The position numbers and the translations under genes were made by a program. The notes under the pieces were generated by a model. That model worked only from the letters and a program-made list of their open reading frames with translations. It was not told the origin of the DNA and made no database searches. A stretch of 64,000 bases of DNA from Kingdonia uniflora (lineage: Eukaryota; Streptophyta; Magnoliopsida; Ranunculales; Circaeasteraceae): the NCBI GenBank assembly GCA_014058105.1, contig JACGCM010002742.1:124001-188000 (forward strand), in the 5' to 3' direction. This document shows, piece after piece, positions 10,610-24,483 of the stretch (position 1 is its first letter; each line of letters starts with the position of its first letter).

Positions 10610-13600
10610 CTTATAGAAACAATCCAACCTCTCAACCAAGTTGTCGGTAGACATGCTTCTCCAAATTGCGATCTAAAGCATCGGAGAGGTACGAAATTTG
10701 TTCCGGTCTAAAATTCACACCGAGTTTTGAGATTGATTTGGAAAAATTCCTAGCATGTTTTCGGGCGAGAAGAAACTCTCAGAAACGATCTAAGCATCCA
10801 AACGAGTTGTCGGTAGCAAGGCTTCTCCAAATTGGGATCTATAGCATCAGAGTGGTACCAAATCCGTTTCGGTCGAAAAGTCACCCAAGGAGTATTGTGA
10901 TTCATTTGGGAACAATCCTAGCATGTTGTCAGGCATGAAGGAACTCTCAGAAACGATCCGACCTCCCAAACAAGTTGTCGGTAGCAAAGCTTCTCCGAAT
11001 TGCGATTCATTTGTGAACAATCCTGGCATGTTGTCTGGCGAAAAAAATTCTTACAAACGATCCAACCTCTCAAACGAGTTGCCGGTAGCCATGCTTTTCC
11101 GAATTGTGATCTAAAGCATCAGAGAGGTACGAATTTCGTACCGGTCGAAAATTCACACAGGGAGTATAGAGACTCATTTGGAAACAATCCGAGCATGTTT
11201 TCGGGCGAGAAGATACTATTAGAAGCGTTATAACAAACCAAACGAGTTGTCGGTATCAAAGCTTCTCTGAATTGAGATCTATAGCATCGAAGAGGTACGA
11301 AATCAGTACCGGTCGAAAAGTCACACAGGGAGTATTGCGATTCATTTGGGAACAATCCTAGCATATTCACGGGCGAGAAGATACACTTAGAAATGATCCA
11401 ACCTCTCAAACGAGCTACCTGTCAAAAATTCACACCGGGAGTATTGCGATACATTTGGGAACAATACTAGGATGTTGTCAGGTAATAAGAAACTCTTAGA
11501 AATGATTCATCCTCTCAAACGAGATGCCGGAAGCCAAGCTTCTCCGAATTGCGATCTAAAGTATCGGAAAGGTGCGAAATCCGTACCGGTCGAAAATTCA
11601 CACCGGGATTAATGCGATTCATTTGGGGACAATCCTAGTATGTTTTCGGGCGAGAAGAAACTTTTAGAAACGGTCCAACCTCTCAATCAAGTTGCCGGTA
11701 GACAAGCTTCTCCAAATTGCGATCAAAATCATCGGAGAAGTACGAAATCTGCACCAGTCTAAAATTCTCACCGAGTTTTGCGATTGATTTGGGAACAATC
11801 CTAGCATGTTGTCAGGCGAGAAAAAACACTTAGAAATGAACCAACCTCTCTAACGAGTTCCGGTAGGCAAGCATCTTAGAAATGGGTTTTAAAGCGTCAG
11901 AGAGGTACGAAATCCGTACCGGTCAAAAATTCACCCCGGGAGTATTGCGATTCATTTGGGAACAATTCTAGCAAGTTATCGGGCGAGAAGAAACTCGTTG
12001 AAACGATCCAACCTCTCAAACTAGTTGCCGGTAGCCAAGCTTCTCAAAATTGCAATCCAAATCATTGAAGAGGTACAAAATCTGAACTGGTCATGAATTT
12101 CACACCGGGAGTATTGCAATTTATTTGGGCACAATCAAAGCATGTTGTCGGGCGAGAAGAAGCTATTAGAAGCGATCCGACTTCACAAACGAGTTTCTGG
12201 AAGCCAAGCTTCACCGAATTGCGATCTAAAGCATCTGAGAGGTACGAAATTCGTACCGGTAGAAAATTCACACCCCTATAGAGATTCATTTGAAAACAAT
12301 CCAAGCACGTTTACAGGCGAGAAGATACACTTTGAAATGATCTAACCACCCAAACGAGTTTTCGGTAGCCAAGCTTCTCCGAATTTTGATCTATAGCATC
12401 GGAGAGGTACTAAATTCGTACGGGTCGTCAAGTCACACAGGAAGTATTGCGATTCATTTGGGAACTATCCTAACATGTTGTTGGGCGAGAAGATACTCTT
12501 AGAAACGATCCAACCTCTCAAACGAGTTTCCAGTAACCAAGATTCTCTAAATTCCGATCTAAAGCATAAAAGAGGCACGAAATCTGTACCGCTCTCAAAT
12601 TTGCACCGAGATTATTGTGATTCATTTGGGAACAAACATAATATGTTGTCAGGTGTGAAAAAAATCTTAGAATTGATCTAGCCTCACAAGCGAGTTGTCG
12701 GTAGCAAAATTTCTCCGAATTGCGATCTAAAGCATCGGAGAGGTACGAAATCCGTACTGGTCAAAAATTCACAGAGGGAATATAGAGATTAATTTGGAAA
12801 CAATCTTGGCATTTTTTCGGGCAAGAAGATACTCTTAGAAACGATTTAACAAACCAAACGATTTGTCGGTAGCCAATCTTCTCCGAATTGTGGTCTATAG
12901 CATCGAAGTGGTACGAAATTCGTACCGGTCGGATAGTTACACATGGAGTATTGTGATTCTTTTGGGAACAATTCTATCTTGTTGTCGGGCGTGAAGGATC
13001 TCTTAGAAACGATTCAACCTCACTAACTAGTGGTTGGTAGCCAAGCATCCCAGAATTGTGATCTAAAGCATCGTAGAGGTTCGAAATCCATACCGGTCGA
13101 AAAGTTACACAGGGAGTATTGCGATTCATTAGGGAACAATCCTAGTATGTTTTCGGGCGAGATAAATCTCTTTGAAATGAACCAACCTCTCATACATGTT
13201 GCTGGCAGCCAAGCTTCTCCGAATTATGCTCTAAAGCATCGTAGTGGTACGAAATCTGTACCGGTAAAAAATTCACACCAGGAGTATTGCGATTCATTAG
13301 GGAACAATCTTAAGATGTTGTCAGGCAAGAATAACCTCGAAGAAATTATCAATCCTCTCAAACGAGTTGCCGGAAGCCAAGCTTCTCCGAATTGCGATCT
13401 AAAGCACCGGAGAGGTACGAAATCCGTACCGGCCAAAAATTCACACAGGGAGTATAGAGATTCATTTGGAAACAATCCTAGCATGTTTTCGGGCAAGAAA
13501 ATAATAATAGAAATGATTTAACAAACGAAACGAGTTGTCGGTAGCTAAGCTTTTCCGAATTGTGATCAATAGCATCAGAGAGGTACGAAACCCGAACCGG

Positions 13601-14456
13601 TCGAAAAGTCACACAGGGAGCATTGCGATTCATTTGGAAACAATCCTATCTTGTTGTCGGGAGTGAAGGATATCTTAGAAATGATCCAACCGCACTAACT
13701 AGTTGTTGGAGGCCAAGCATCTCAGAATTGCGATCTAAGATATCGTAGAGGTACGAAATTCGTACCGGTCAAAATTTCAGCTTTGGAATATTTAGATTCA
13801 TTAGGGAACAATCCAAGCATGTTGTCGGGCGAGATAAATCTCTTTGAAATGAGCCAACCTCTCAAACAAGTTGCTGGTAGCCAAACTTCTCCTAATTGCG
13901 ATCTAAAGCATCGGAGTGGTACAAAATCCATACCGGTCAAAAATTCACACCAAGAGTATTGCGATTTATTTGGGAACAATCCTAGGATGTTGTCAGGCAG
14001 AAGAAACTCTTAGAAATTATCCATCCTCTCAAACGAGTTGCCGGAAGACAAACTTTTCCGAATTGCGATCTAAAGCACCGGAGAGGTACGGAATCCGTAC
14101 CTGTTGAAAATTTACACCGGGAGTATTGCGATTCATTTGGGAAGAATCCTAGCATGATGTCGGCTCTGAAGAAACATTTATAAACGATACAACCTCCCAA
14201 ACGAGTTGCCGGTTCCCAAGCTTCTCCGAATTGCGATCTAAGGCATCGGAGAGGTGCGAAATCCGTACCGGTCTAAAATTCATACCGGGAGTATTGCGAT
14301 TCATTTGGAAACAATCGTAGCATGTTGTCCGGCGAGAAGATACTCTTAGAAATTATCCAACCTCACAAACGAGCTTCCAGTTGCTTAGCTTCTCCGAATT
14401 AGGATCTAATGCATCAGAGAGATACGAAATCAGTACCGGTTAAAAATTTACACCGG

Positions 14457-17400
14457 GATTAATGCGATTCAATTGGGGACAATCCCGGCATGTTTTCGGG
14501 CGTGAAGAAACTTTTAAAAACAATCCAACCACTCAATCAAGTTGCCGGTAGATATGCTTCCCAAATTGCAATCTAAGGCATCGGAGAGGTACAAAATTTG
14601 TTCCGGTCTAAAATGTTCGCCGAGTTCTGCGATTGATTTGGGAACAATCCTAGCATGTTTTCGGGCGAGAAGAAACTCTTAAAAATGATCTAACCATCCA
14701 GACGAGTTGTCTGTAGCTAGGCTTCTCCAAATTGGGATCTATAGCATCAGAGTGGTACGAAATCTGTTCCGATCGAAAAGTCACACAGGGATAATTGTGA
14801 TTCACTTGGGAACAATCCTAGCATGTTGTCAGGCATGAAGGAACTCTCAGGAACGATCCAACCTCACAAACAAGTTGTCGGTAGCCAAGCTTCTCAGAAT
14901 TGCGATTCATTTGTGAACAATCCTGGCATGTTGTCTGGCAAACAAAATTCCTCGAAACGATCCAGCCTCTCAAACGAGTTGTCGGTAGCCAAGCTTCTTC
15001 GATTTGTGATCTATTGAGGTACGAAATCCGTACCGGCCGAAAAGTCACACAGGGAGTATTACAATTTATTTGGGAACAATCCTAACATGTTGTCGGGCGA
15101 GAAGATACTCTTAGAAACGATCCAACCTCTCAAACGAGCTGCATGTAACCAAGCTTCTCCGAATTGCGGTTTAAAGCATAGAAGGGGCAAGAAATCTGTA
15201 CCGGTCTAAATTTTGCACCGAGATTATTGTGATTCATTTGGGAAAAATCATAGTATGTTGTCGGGAGTGAAGAAAATCTTAGAATTGATCTAACCTCACA
15301 AGCGAGTTGTCAGTAGCAAAGCTTCTCCGAATTGCGATCTAAAGCATCGGAGAGGTACGAAATCCGTACTGGTCGAAAATTAACACAGGGAGTACAGGGA
15401 TTAATTTATAAGCAATCATAATATGTTTTCGGGTGAGAAGATACTCATAAAAACGATCTAACCAACCAAACGAGTTGTCGGTAATCAATCTACTTCGAAT
15501 TGTGATATATAATATCGGAGAGGTACGAAATCCGTACCGGTCGAAATGTCGCACAGTGATTATTGCAATTCATTTGGGAACAATCCTATCTTGTTGTCGG
15601 GCGTGAAAGATTTCTTAGAAACGATCCAACCTCACAAACTAGTTGCTGGTAGCCAAGCATCTCAGAATTGCAATATAAAGTATCGTAGAGGTACGAAATC
15701 CGTACCGGCCAAAATTTCAGCTTTGGAATATTTCGATTCATTAAGGAACAATTCTAGCATGTTGTCAGGCGAGATAAATCTCTTTGAAATGAACCAACCT
15801 CTCAAACAAGTTGCTGGTAGACAAGCTTCTCCGAATTGTGATTTAAAGCATCGGAGTGGTACGAAATCCGTACCGGTCAAAAATTAACACCAAGAGTATT
15901 GCGATTCATTTGGGAACAATCCAAGGATGTTGTCAGGCAAGAAGAAACTCTTAGAAATGATCTATCCTCTCAAACGAGTTGCCGGTAACCAAGCTTCTCC
16001 GAATTGCGATCTAAAGCACCGGAGAGGTACGAAATCCGTACCGGTCAAAAATTCACACAGGGAGTATAGAGATTCATTTGGAAACAATCCTAGCATGTTT
16101 TCGGGCGGGAAAATACTCTTAGAAACGATCTAACCAACCAAACGAGTTGTCGGTAGCAAAGGTTCTCCGAATTGTGATCTATAGCATCGGAGAGGTACGA
16201 AATCCGTACCGGTCAAAAAGCCACACAGTGAGTAATACGATTCATTTGAGAACAATCCTATCTTGCTGTCGGGCGTGAAGGATCTCGCTGAAATGATCCA
16301 ACCTCACTAACTAGTTGTTGGTAGCCAAACATCTCATAATTGCGATCTAAAGTATCGTAGAGGTACGAAATCCGTACCGGTCGAATGTTCAGCTTTGGAA
16401 TATTTCTATTCATTAGGGAACAATCCTAGAATGTTGTCGGGCGAGATAAATCTCTTTGAAGTGACCCAACCTCTCAATCAAGTTGCTGGTAGCCAAGCTT
16501 CTCCGTATTGCAATCGAAAGTACCAGAGTGGTATGAAAGCCGTACCGGTCAAAAATTCACACCAGGAGTATTGCGATTCATTTGGGAACAATCCTTGCAT
16601 GATGTCAGCTCTGAAGAAACTTTTATAAACGATACAACCTCTCAAACGAGTTGTCGGTAGCCATGCTTCTCCGAATTGCGATCTAAAGCATCGGAGTGGT
16701 GCGAAATCCGTACCGTTCTAAAAGTCATACCGGGAGTATTGCGATTCATTTGGGAACAATCGTAGCATGTTGTCCGACTCTTAGAAATGATCCAACATCT
16801 CAAACGAGCTTCCAGTTGCTTAGCTTCTCCGAATTGCGATCTAATGCATCGGAGAGGTACGAAATCCGTACCGATTAAAATTTTACACCGGGATTAATGC
16901 GATTCATTTGGGGACAATCCTAGCATGTTTTCGGGCGAAAAGAAACTTTTTGAAGCAATCCAGCCTCCCAATCAAGTTGCCGGGAGACATGCTTCTCCAA
17001 ATTGCGATCTAAATCATCGGAGAGGTACGAAATTTGTACCAGTCTAAAATTCAAACCGATTTTTGTGATTGATTTAGGAACAATCCAAACATGTTTTCGG
17101 GCGAGAAGAAAGACTTAGAATTGATCAAACTTCACAAACGATTTGTCGGTGGCAAAGCTTCCCCGAATTGCGATCTAAAGCATCGCAGAGGTACGAAATC
17201 CGTACTGGTCGAAAATTCACACAGGGAGTATAGAGATTAATTTGGAAACAATCCTAGCATTTTTTTGGGATAGAAGATACTCTTTGAAATGATCTGACCA
17301 ACCAAACGAGTTGTCGGTGGCCAATCTTCTCTGAATTGCGATATAATTCATCGGAGAGGCACGAAATCTGTACCGGTCTAAAATTTGCAACGAGATTATT

Positions 17401-20400
17401 GTGATTCATTTGGGAACAATTATAGTATGTTCTCGGGAGTGAAGAAAATTTTAGAATTGATCTAACCTCACAAGCGAGTTGTCGGTAGCAAAGCTTCTCC
17501 GAATTGAAATCTAAAGCTTTGGAGAGATCCAAAATCCGTACTGGTCGAAAATTCACACAGGGATTATAAAGATTAATTTGGAAACAATCCTAATATGTTT
17601 TTGTGCGAGAAGATACTCATAAAAATGATCTAACAAACCAAACGAGTTGTCGGTAATCAATCTTCTTCGAATTGTGATCTATATCATCGGAGAGGTACGA
17701 AATCCGTACCGGTCGAAAAGTCACACAGGGAGTATTGCGATTCTTTTGGGAACAATCCTATCTTCTTTTCGGGTGTGAAGGATCTCTTAGAAATGATTCA
17801 ACCTCACTAACTAGTTGTTGGTAGCTAAGCATCTCAGAATCTCGATCTAAAGCATCGTAGAGGTGCGAAATCTGTACCCGTCGAAATTTTAGCTTTGGAA
17901 TATTTCAATTCATTAGGGAACAATCCTAGCATGTTGTCGGGTGAGATAAATCTCTTTGAAATGAACCAACCGCTCAAACAAGTTGCTGGTAGCCAAGCTT
18001 CTCCGAATTGCGATCTAAAGCATTGGAGTGGTACGAAATCCGTACCGGTAAAAAATTCACACTAGGAGTATTGCGATTCATTTGGGAAAAATCCCAGGAT
18101 GTTGTCAGGTAAGAAGAAACTCTTGGAAATTATCCATCTTCTCAAACGAGTTGCCAGAAGCCATGCTTCTGCGAATTGCGATCTAAAGGATCGGAGTGGT
18201 ACAAAATCTGTATCAGTCAAAAATTCACACAGGGAGTATAAAGATTCATTTGGAAAAAATCCTAGCATGTTTTCGAGCGTGAAAATAATATTAAAAACGA
18301 TCTAACCAACCAAACGAGTTTTCGGTAGCTAAGCTTCTCCGAATTGTGATCAATGGCATCGGAGAGGTACGAAATCCGTACCGGTCGAAAAGTCACACAT
18401 GGAGTATTGCGATTCATTAGGAAACAATCCTATCTAGTTGTAGGGCGTGAAGGATCTCTTAAAAATGATCCAACCACATTAACTAGTTGTTGGTAGCCAA
18501 GCATCTCAGAATTACGATCTAAAGTATCCTAGAGGTACGAAATCCGTACCGGTCGAAATTTCAGCTTTGGTATATTTTGAGTCATTAGGGAACAATCCTA
18601 GCATGTTGTCGGGCGAGATAAATCTCTTTGAAATGAACCAACCTCTCAAACAAGTTGCTGGTAGCCAAGCTTCTCCAAATTGCGATCTAAAGCATCGGGT
18701 GGTACGAAATCCGTACCGGTCAAAAATTTACACCAGGAGTATTGCGATTCATTTGGGAACAATCCTAGGATGTTGTCAGGAAAGAAGAAACTCTTTGAAA
18801 TTATCCATCCTCTTAAACGAGTTGCCGGAAGCCAGGCTTCTCCGAATTGCAATCTAAAGCACCGGAGAGGTACGAAATCCGTACCGGTCGGAAATTTACC
18901 CCGGGAGTATTTCGATTCATTAGGGAAGAATCCTAGCGTGATGTCGGCTCTGAAGAAACTTTTATAAACGATGCGACCTCTCAAACGAGTTGTCGGTAGC
19001 CAAGCTTCTCCGAATTGCGATCTAAAGCATCGGAGAGGTGCGAAATCCGTACCGGTCTAAAATTCATACCGGGAGTATTGCGATTCATTTGGGAACAATC
19101 GTAGCATGTTGTCCGGCGGGAATATACTTTTAGAAATGATCCAACCTCACAAACGAGCTTCCAGTTGCTTTGCTTCTCCAAATTGCGATCTAATGCATCG
19201 GAAAGGTACGAAATCCATACCGGTTAAAAATTTACACAGGGATCTTTTCTTAAATTTACACCGTGATTAATGCGATTCATTTGGGAACAATCTATGCATG
19301 TTTTCGGGCGAGAAGAAACTTTTAGAAACAATCCAACCTCTCAATCAAGTTTGCGGTAGACATGCTTCTCCAAATTACGATCTAAAGCATCGGTGAGGTA
19401 CGAAATTTGTTCCGGTCTAAAATTCACACCGAGTTTTGCGATTGATTTGGGAACAATCCTAGCATGTTTTCGGGAAGGAAGAAACTCTTAGAAACGATCT
19501 AAGCATCCAAACAAGTTGTCGGTTGCCAGGCTTCACAAAATTGGGATCTATAGCATCAGAGTGGTATAAAATCCGTTCCGGTTGAAAAGTCACATAAGGA
19601 GTATTATGATTCATTTGGGAACAATCCTAGCATGTTGTCAGGCATGTAGGAACTCTCAGAAACGATCCAACCTCACAAACAAGTTGTCGGTAGCCAAGCT
19701 TCTCTGAATTGCGATTCATTTGTGAAAAATCCTGGCATGTTGTCTGGAGAACAAAATTCTTAGAAACGATCCAACCTCTCAAGCAAGTTCTCGGTAGCCA
19801 AGCTTCGCCAAATTGTGATCTATAGAGGTACGAAATCCGTACCGGTCGAAAAGTCACACAGGGAGTATTACGATTTATTTGGGAACAATCCTAACATGTT
19901 GTCGGGCGAGAAGATACTCCTGGAAATGATCCAACCATTTAAACGAGCTGCCTGTAACCAAGCTTCTCTGAATTGCGATCTAGAGCATAGAAGAGGCACG
20001 AAATCTGTACCGGTCTAAAATTTGCACCGAGATTATTGTGATTCATTTGGGAACAATCATAGTATGTTGTCGGGAGTGAAGAAAATTTTAGAATTGATCT
20101 AAGCTCACAAGCGAGTTGTCGGTAGCAAAGCTTCACCGAATTGTGATCTAAAGCATCGGTACAAAATCCGTACTGGTCGAAAATTCACATAGGGAGTATA
20201 GAGATTAATTTGGAAACAATCCTAATATGTTTTCGTGCGAGAAGATACTCATAAATACGATCTAACCAACCAAACGAGTTGTCGCTAATCAATCTTCTTC
20301 GAATTGAGATCTATAGCATCTAAGAGGTACGAAATCCGTACCGGTCGAAAAGTCACACAGGGAGTATTGCGATTCAATTGGGAACAATCCTATCATGTTG

Positions 20401-21877
20401 TCGGGCGTGAAGGATATCTTAGAAACGATCCTACCTCACTAACTAGTTACTGGTAGCCAAGCATCTCTGAATTGCGATCTAATGCATCGTAGAGGTACGA
20501 AATCCGTACCTGTCAAAATTTCTGCTTTGGAATATTTCGATTCATTAGAGAACAATCCTAGCATGTTGTCGGGCGAGATAAATCTCTTTGAAAGGAGCCA
20601 GCCACTCAAAATATTTGCTGGTAGCCAAGCTTCTCCGAATTGCGATCATAAGCATTGAAGTGGTACGAAATCCGTACCGGTCAAAAACTCACACCGGGAG
20701 TATTGCGATTTATTTGGGAACAATCCAAAGATATTGTCAGGCAAGAAGAAACTCTTAGAAATGATCTATCTCCTCAAATGAGATGCCGGTAGCCAAGCTT
20801 CTCCAAATTGCGATCTAAAGCACCGGAAATGTACAAAATCCGTACCGGTCTAAAATTCACAAAGGGAGTATATAGATTCATTTGGAAACAATCCTAGCAT
20901 GTTTCCGGGCGAGAAAATACTCTTAGAAACGATCTAACCAGCCAAACGAGTTGTCGGTTGCCAAGGTTCTCCGAATTGCGATCTATAGCATCGGAGAGGT
21001 ACGAAATCCGTATCGGTCGAAAAGTCACACAGTGAGTAATACGATTGATTTGAGAACAATCCTATCTTGTTGTCGGGGGTGATAGATCTCTTAGAAATGA
21101 TTCAACCTCACTAACTAGTTGTTGGTAGCCAAGCATCTCATAATTGCGATCTAAATTATCGTAGAGGTACGAAATCCGTACCGGTCAAAATTTCAGCTTT
21201 GGAATATTTCTATTCATTAGGGAACGATCCTAGAATGTTGTCGGGCGAGATAAATCTCTTTGAAATGAACCAACCTCTCAAACAAGTTGCTGGTGGCCAA
21301 GCTTCTCCGAATTGCGATCTAAAGTATCGGAGTGGTACGAAATCCGTACCAGTCAAAAATTCACACCAGGAGTATTGCGATTCATTTTGGAATAATCGCA
21401 GGATGTTGTCAGGCAAGATGAAGCTCTTAGAAATGATCCATCCTCTCAAACGGGTTGCCGGAAGCCATGGTTCTCCGAATTGCAATCTAAAGCACCGGAG
21501 AGTTACGAAATCCGTACCGGTCGAAACTTTACACCGGGAGTATTGCGATTCATTTGGAATGAATCCTAGCATGATGTCGGCTCTGAATAAACTTTTATAA
21601 ACGATACAACCTCTCAAACGAGTTGCCGGTAGCCATGCTTATCCGAATTGCGATCTAAAGCATCGGAGTGGTGCGAAATCTGTACCGGTCTAAAAGTCAT
21701 ACCGGGAGTATTGCGATTCATTTGGGAGAAATCGTAGGATGTTATCCGGCGAGAAGATACTCTTAGAAATGATCCAACCTCACAAACGAGCTTCCAGTTG
21801 CTTAGCTTCTCCGAATTGCGATCTAATGCATCGGAGAGGTAGGAAATCCGTACCGGTTAAAAATTTACGCCGGGATT
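14457..21877 (+). repeat. Higher-order repeat block, three copies of about 2.4-2.6 kb
   Basis: The type-A monomer word ATTAATGCGATTCA recurs at about 14457, 16887, 19266 and 21877, giving units of about 2.43, 2.38 and 2.61 kb. Each unit follows the twelve-type order found at 30-36 kb but adds a repeated group of four types (G-H-I-J, 672 bp), so the full unit is about 16 monomers. The first unit lacks about one monomer where types J and K are fused (near 16590). The second lacks several where type B is fused to type F (near 17100). These look like unequal-exchange products of one ancestral unit. Confidence 0.75.
19228..19267. repeat. Short imperfect direct repeat with 8-bp filler
   Basis: AAATTTACACAGGGAT (19228-19243) and AAATTTACACCGTGAT (19252-19267) are near copies separated by CTTTTCTT, which is not satellite sequence. 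Other copies of this monomer carry the word only once. The structure fits repair of a staggered break with filler DNA. Confidence 0.7.
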
Positions 21878-22052
21878 AATGCGATTCATTTGGGGACAAT
21901 CCTAGCATGTTTTCGGGCGAGAAGAAACTTTTAGAAACAATCCAACTTCTCAATCAAGTTGCCGGGAGTCATGCTTCTCCAAATTGCGATCTAAATCATC
22001 GGAGAGGTAAGAAATTTGTACCGGTCTAAAATTCACACCGAGTTTTGTGATT

Positions 22053-22068
22053 GATTTGGGAACAATCC
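22053..22068. repeat. Left target-site duplication of LINE-B
   Basis: GATTTGGGAACAATCC is repeated exactly at 24635-24650 on the other side of the element. Removing the element and one copy restores an uninterrupted satellite monomer. Confidence 0.88.
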
Positions 22069-22336
22069 AATATGGATAGAAGAGGCTACAGAATGCTCCA
22101 AAATGCGATTTTTACGGTAGAATATCCTTCCCAATTTTTTAGGGCAGTTATGTCATTCCAACTCACCTTTTAATCTAACACGTTGGTTCTCTTGTGACCA
22201 ATGGTTTGGATTGTGTTAGGTTAGGTGTGCATTTATTTGGCACTGCTTTAGTAGTACTGTTGCAACTTCAAATTACTACCCTTACCCTTCATTTCAGAAC
22301 TGGAAACTTTAACTTGGAGTGCTTGGTGCCCAAATC
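22069..22336 (+). other. LINE-B leader (5' untranslated region)
   Basis: Non-satellite sequence before the first ATG of ORF1. It is T-rich and contains no convincing open frame of its own. Its presence suggests that the 5' end is nearly complete, although I cannot verify the true start without a full-length relative. Confidence 0.6.
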
Positions 22337-23998
22337 ATGGTGGGCCGAGGAGGCACCTCACCACCAAGTCATCACTCATTATCATCATCGACCTCTGATC
22401 ATCTTTTGAATGAAACTTGTTTTAATTTTTACTTTGAAACCAGTTTTCAAACCCTTTGTGAGGAGCAGAGCTTTGAGGAATTTGTGAGTAACAATGATTC
22501 TCCAGAAGAGGCGAATAGAAGAAGAGCTTTTTTGCATGAACATCTCCGTCAGAAGAAAGTGGAAATGGAATATGAGATTTATAAGCTGAAAGCTGAAGCT
22601 GTGGGTGCTTTGAACATGGCTTCTCCAGCTGGTCTGAGCTCTGGGCCACCTCAAAGCCCATTGTCTAGAGAACATGGAGGGAAGCATCACTCACCTAAAA
22701 TAACTAATCTTACCCACAGAGAAGGAAGGATGCCCTCATTTGGGATCTCTCTGCACCCCGACGATCCAGTAGTTACAGTCGAGGAAATGGCCTTCTATAC
22801 TTTGTGGCTCGGGGACTCTTCTGATCAGGAACTTAATGATTCAAACAGCTGTGTGGGAACTGAAACTAGTAATGAAAAGAGTCCTGAATTACAGACTGAG
22901 GAAATACTACAATTTGCCGATATAAATGCATGTAATGATACAGATACAATGGCTCATGCTAGTTCACATCGGTCTGGCAGAACTATGGTTGAAAGTATTG
23001 AAGGTATGCCCCTTCCTTGTCTTAAAATTTGTAATTCCGAAGGGGGCTGCACTGGCTCTTTGTATACTATTGATAGTAGTATACTTGAGATGCATTGGAA
23101 TTGTTGCTGTAAGTGCCCCACTACTGTGAGTGAAACACAAGAACCCCTGTTCCAATGTTTGAAGGAATGTAGATGTGAGAGTACTGTTTTGTGTAAAACT
23201 CCAGACAGGAAGGTTATTGCTCACGTGGATTGCAGATGTGAATGCCCATTAAATTCAAATTGTAAGACTACAAATGCCCGCAGTAGTGATACTTGTGGCA
23301 CCATGAAGACAACTTCCTATGCAGAAATGATTGGCGCCCCTTCTAAAGGTAGAAGCAGCACCAAACTCTCTTATATCCCTCCTACTATGATTGATGGGCT
23401 TCCAATGGTTAAAATTAATTTTGCAGACTTTGCTGATGAAACCAAGGAGTGTGAGAACATGCTGGTGGGGAACTTTATTGGCAGAAGACTACCGTATATG
23501 TTTGTTAAAACCACCTTGATGAAGTTATAGGATCTTAAAGGAGACGTGGAAATGACTACTAAAGGGCGATTCCTTTTTTTCTTTCAATTCTCATGTGATG
23601 AGGATAGACAGAGGGTGTTAGATATGGGACACCAACACATTGCCAGCAGGATCTTCTTCATAAGAGCTTGGAGACCTTTTATCGAGTTTGAGCCAATGAA
23701 AATGAAAACTATCCCCATTTGGGTCATGTTACACGAACTACCTGACCAATTCTGGAATATTGACAGTATTAGTAGAATTGTGAGTGCCCTTGGGGTACCT
23801 TTATTTCTTGATAAAGCTTCTGAAGACAAGAGGAAAGGGAGAAGCTTTGTTAGAATTTGTGTTGAAATGTCAGTTGATTGTGCATTCCCCAAGGAGATCT
23901 CAATTGAAATGAATGAGTCCTATACAATTGAAATACCTGTAGAATATAACTGGATACCAGTTAAATGCAGTCACTGTTGTGTTTTTGGTCACAAATGA
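22337..23998 (+). pseudogene. LINE-B ORF1: DUF4283-like RNA-binding protein with zinc-knuckle start
   Basis: The first ATG in frame is at 22337; an upstream GTG at 22319 is also open. An acidic and charged N-terminal third (RRRAFLHEHLRQKKVEMEYE looks helical) is followed by an unusually Cys-rich stretch at about 23030-23310 with CCCKC and CRCEC. A DUF4283-like region follows: VGNFIGRRLPY, then KGDVEMTTKGRFLFFFQFSC, RAWRPFIEFEPMKMKTIPIW and a knuckle start CSHCCVFGH. An in-frame TAG at 23528-23530 lies where Trp is usual (KLxDLKGD), so it is probably TGG to TAG. The frame then ends at 23998 through a shift. ORF1 proteins of plant LINEs bind the element RNA in a ribonucleoprotein. The product is not intact here. 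Confidence 0.8.
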
Positions 23999-24260
23999 GG
24001 AAGCACCAGGTGACCCAAGTGACCAAGTGGGCAAAACTAAAGGGGTTGGGGAGGAGACGTCCAACCTCTCAAAGAGAGCTCTCAAAAGGGCAAGAAGAAA
24101 AGGTTTCAAAGAAGACCAAGAAGCTAAGAAAATTGTTGATGCCCTGCCGCCCTCAAAACATAAGTACAATCTAGGAGAGGAAGATTGTTGTACCATGAAG
24201 AAGGATGCTTTGGCATGTCCTTCTAGAACGAGCCCCATCGAATTCAGTTCATATGTGTGA
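23979..24260 (+). pseudogene. LINE-B ORF1 C-terminal tail in a shifted frame
   Basis: After the zinc-knuckle start the reading continues in another frame with a Lys/Arg-rich tail (SKRALKRARRKGFKEDQEAK), ending at a TGA at 24258-24260. A basic tail after the knuckle is usual for plant LINE ORF1. The last cysteine of the CCHC knuckle cannot be found in either frame, so part of the knuckle is lost at the frame change near 23985. The stop overlaps the ATG of the next frame in ATGTGTGA. Confidence 0.65.
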
Positions 24261-24483
24261 GCAAGCTTCTATGCTTGGGGAGGGGAGAGAGAGATTTTTT
24301 CTTCTCTTTGAAGAGTGGAGGTTGGAGCATACGTTCAGAGTGGCTAACAGAGCTCCGGATCGCATTGCATACATTGCTACAGAGGTGGGAAACTTCATTG
24401 TGGAGGTTAGATCCTTTAGTACAAAGTTGAACAACATTATTGCTGAAGATGAAAGTGGGAAGGTTTATTTTAGGAAGATGTAG
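24253..24483 (+). pseudogene. LINE-B ORF2 remnant: probable C-terminal end of RNase H
   Basis: The frame opens with MCEQASMLG and contains LEHTFRVANRAPDRIAYIA, which resembles the last RNase H helix of plant LINEs (HxxREANRxADxLA), where the Asp is catalytic. It then runs to a TAG at 24481-24483. Everything upstream in ORF2 is missing. The same frame is open in LINE-C (46208-46438) with scattered substitutions. The short match makes the domain call tentative. It may also be translated from its own ATG, but I see no support for a function. Confidence 0.55.

Larger units (their letters stand above)
10610..22052 (+). repeat. 168-bp satellite array, forward orientation, second block
   Basis: The same 168-bp family continues in the same orientation between LINE-A and LINE-B. 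Monomer types follow a reproducible order (labelled A to L in the 12-mer entry), most clearly from 14.4 kb on. Truncated monomers lacking the dyad occur near 10998, 14898 and 19700. Words of the type-I monomer (AGCTTTGG) are found in pairs exactly 672 bp apart at 15719/16391, 17891/18563 and about 20523/21195. Open frames up to about 135 codons arise on both strands and have no coding support. Confidence 0.97.

Noticed and set aside
22385..22690. Minus-strand open frame inside LINE-B ORF1
   Set aside because: It is antisense to the ORF1 N-terminal part, with no supporting feature.
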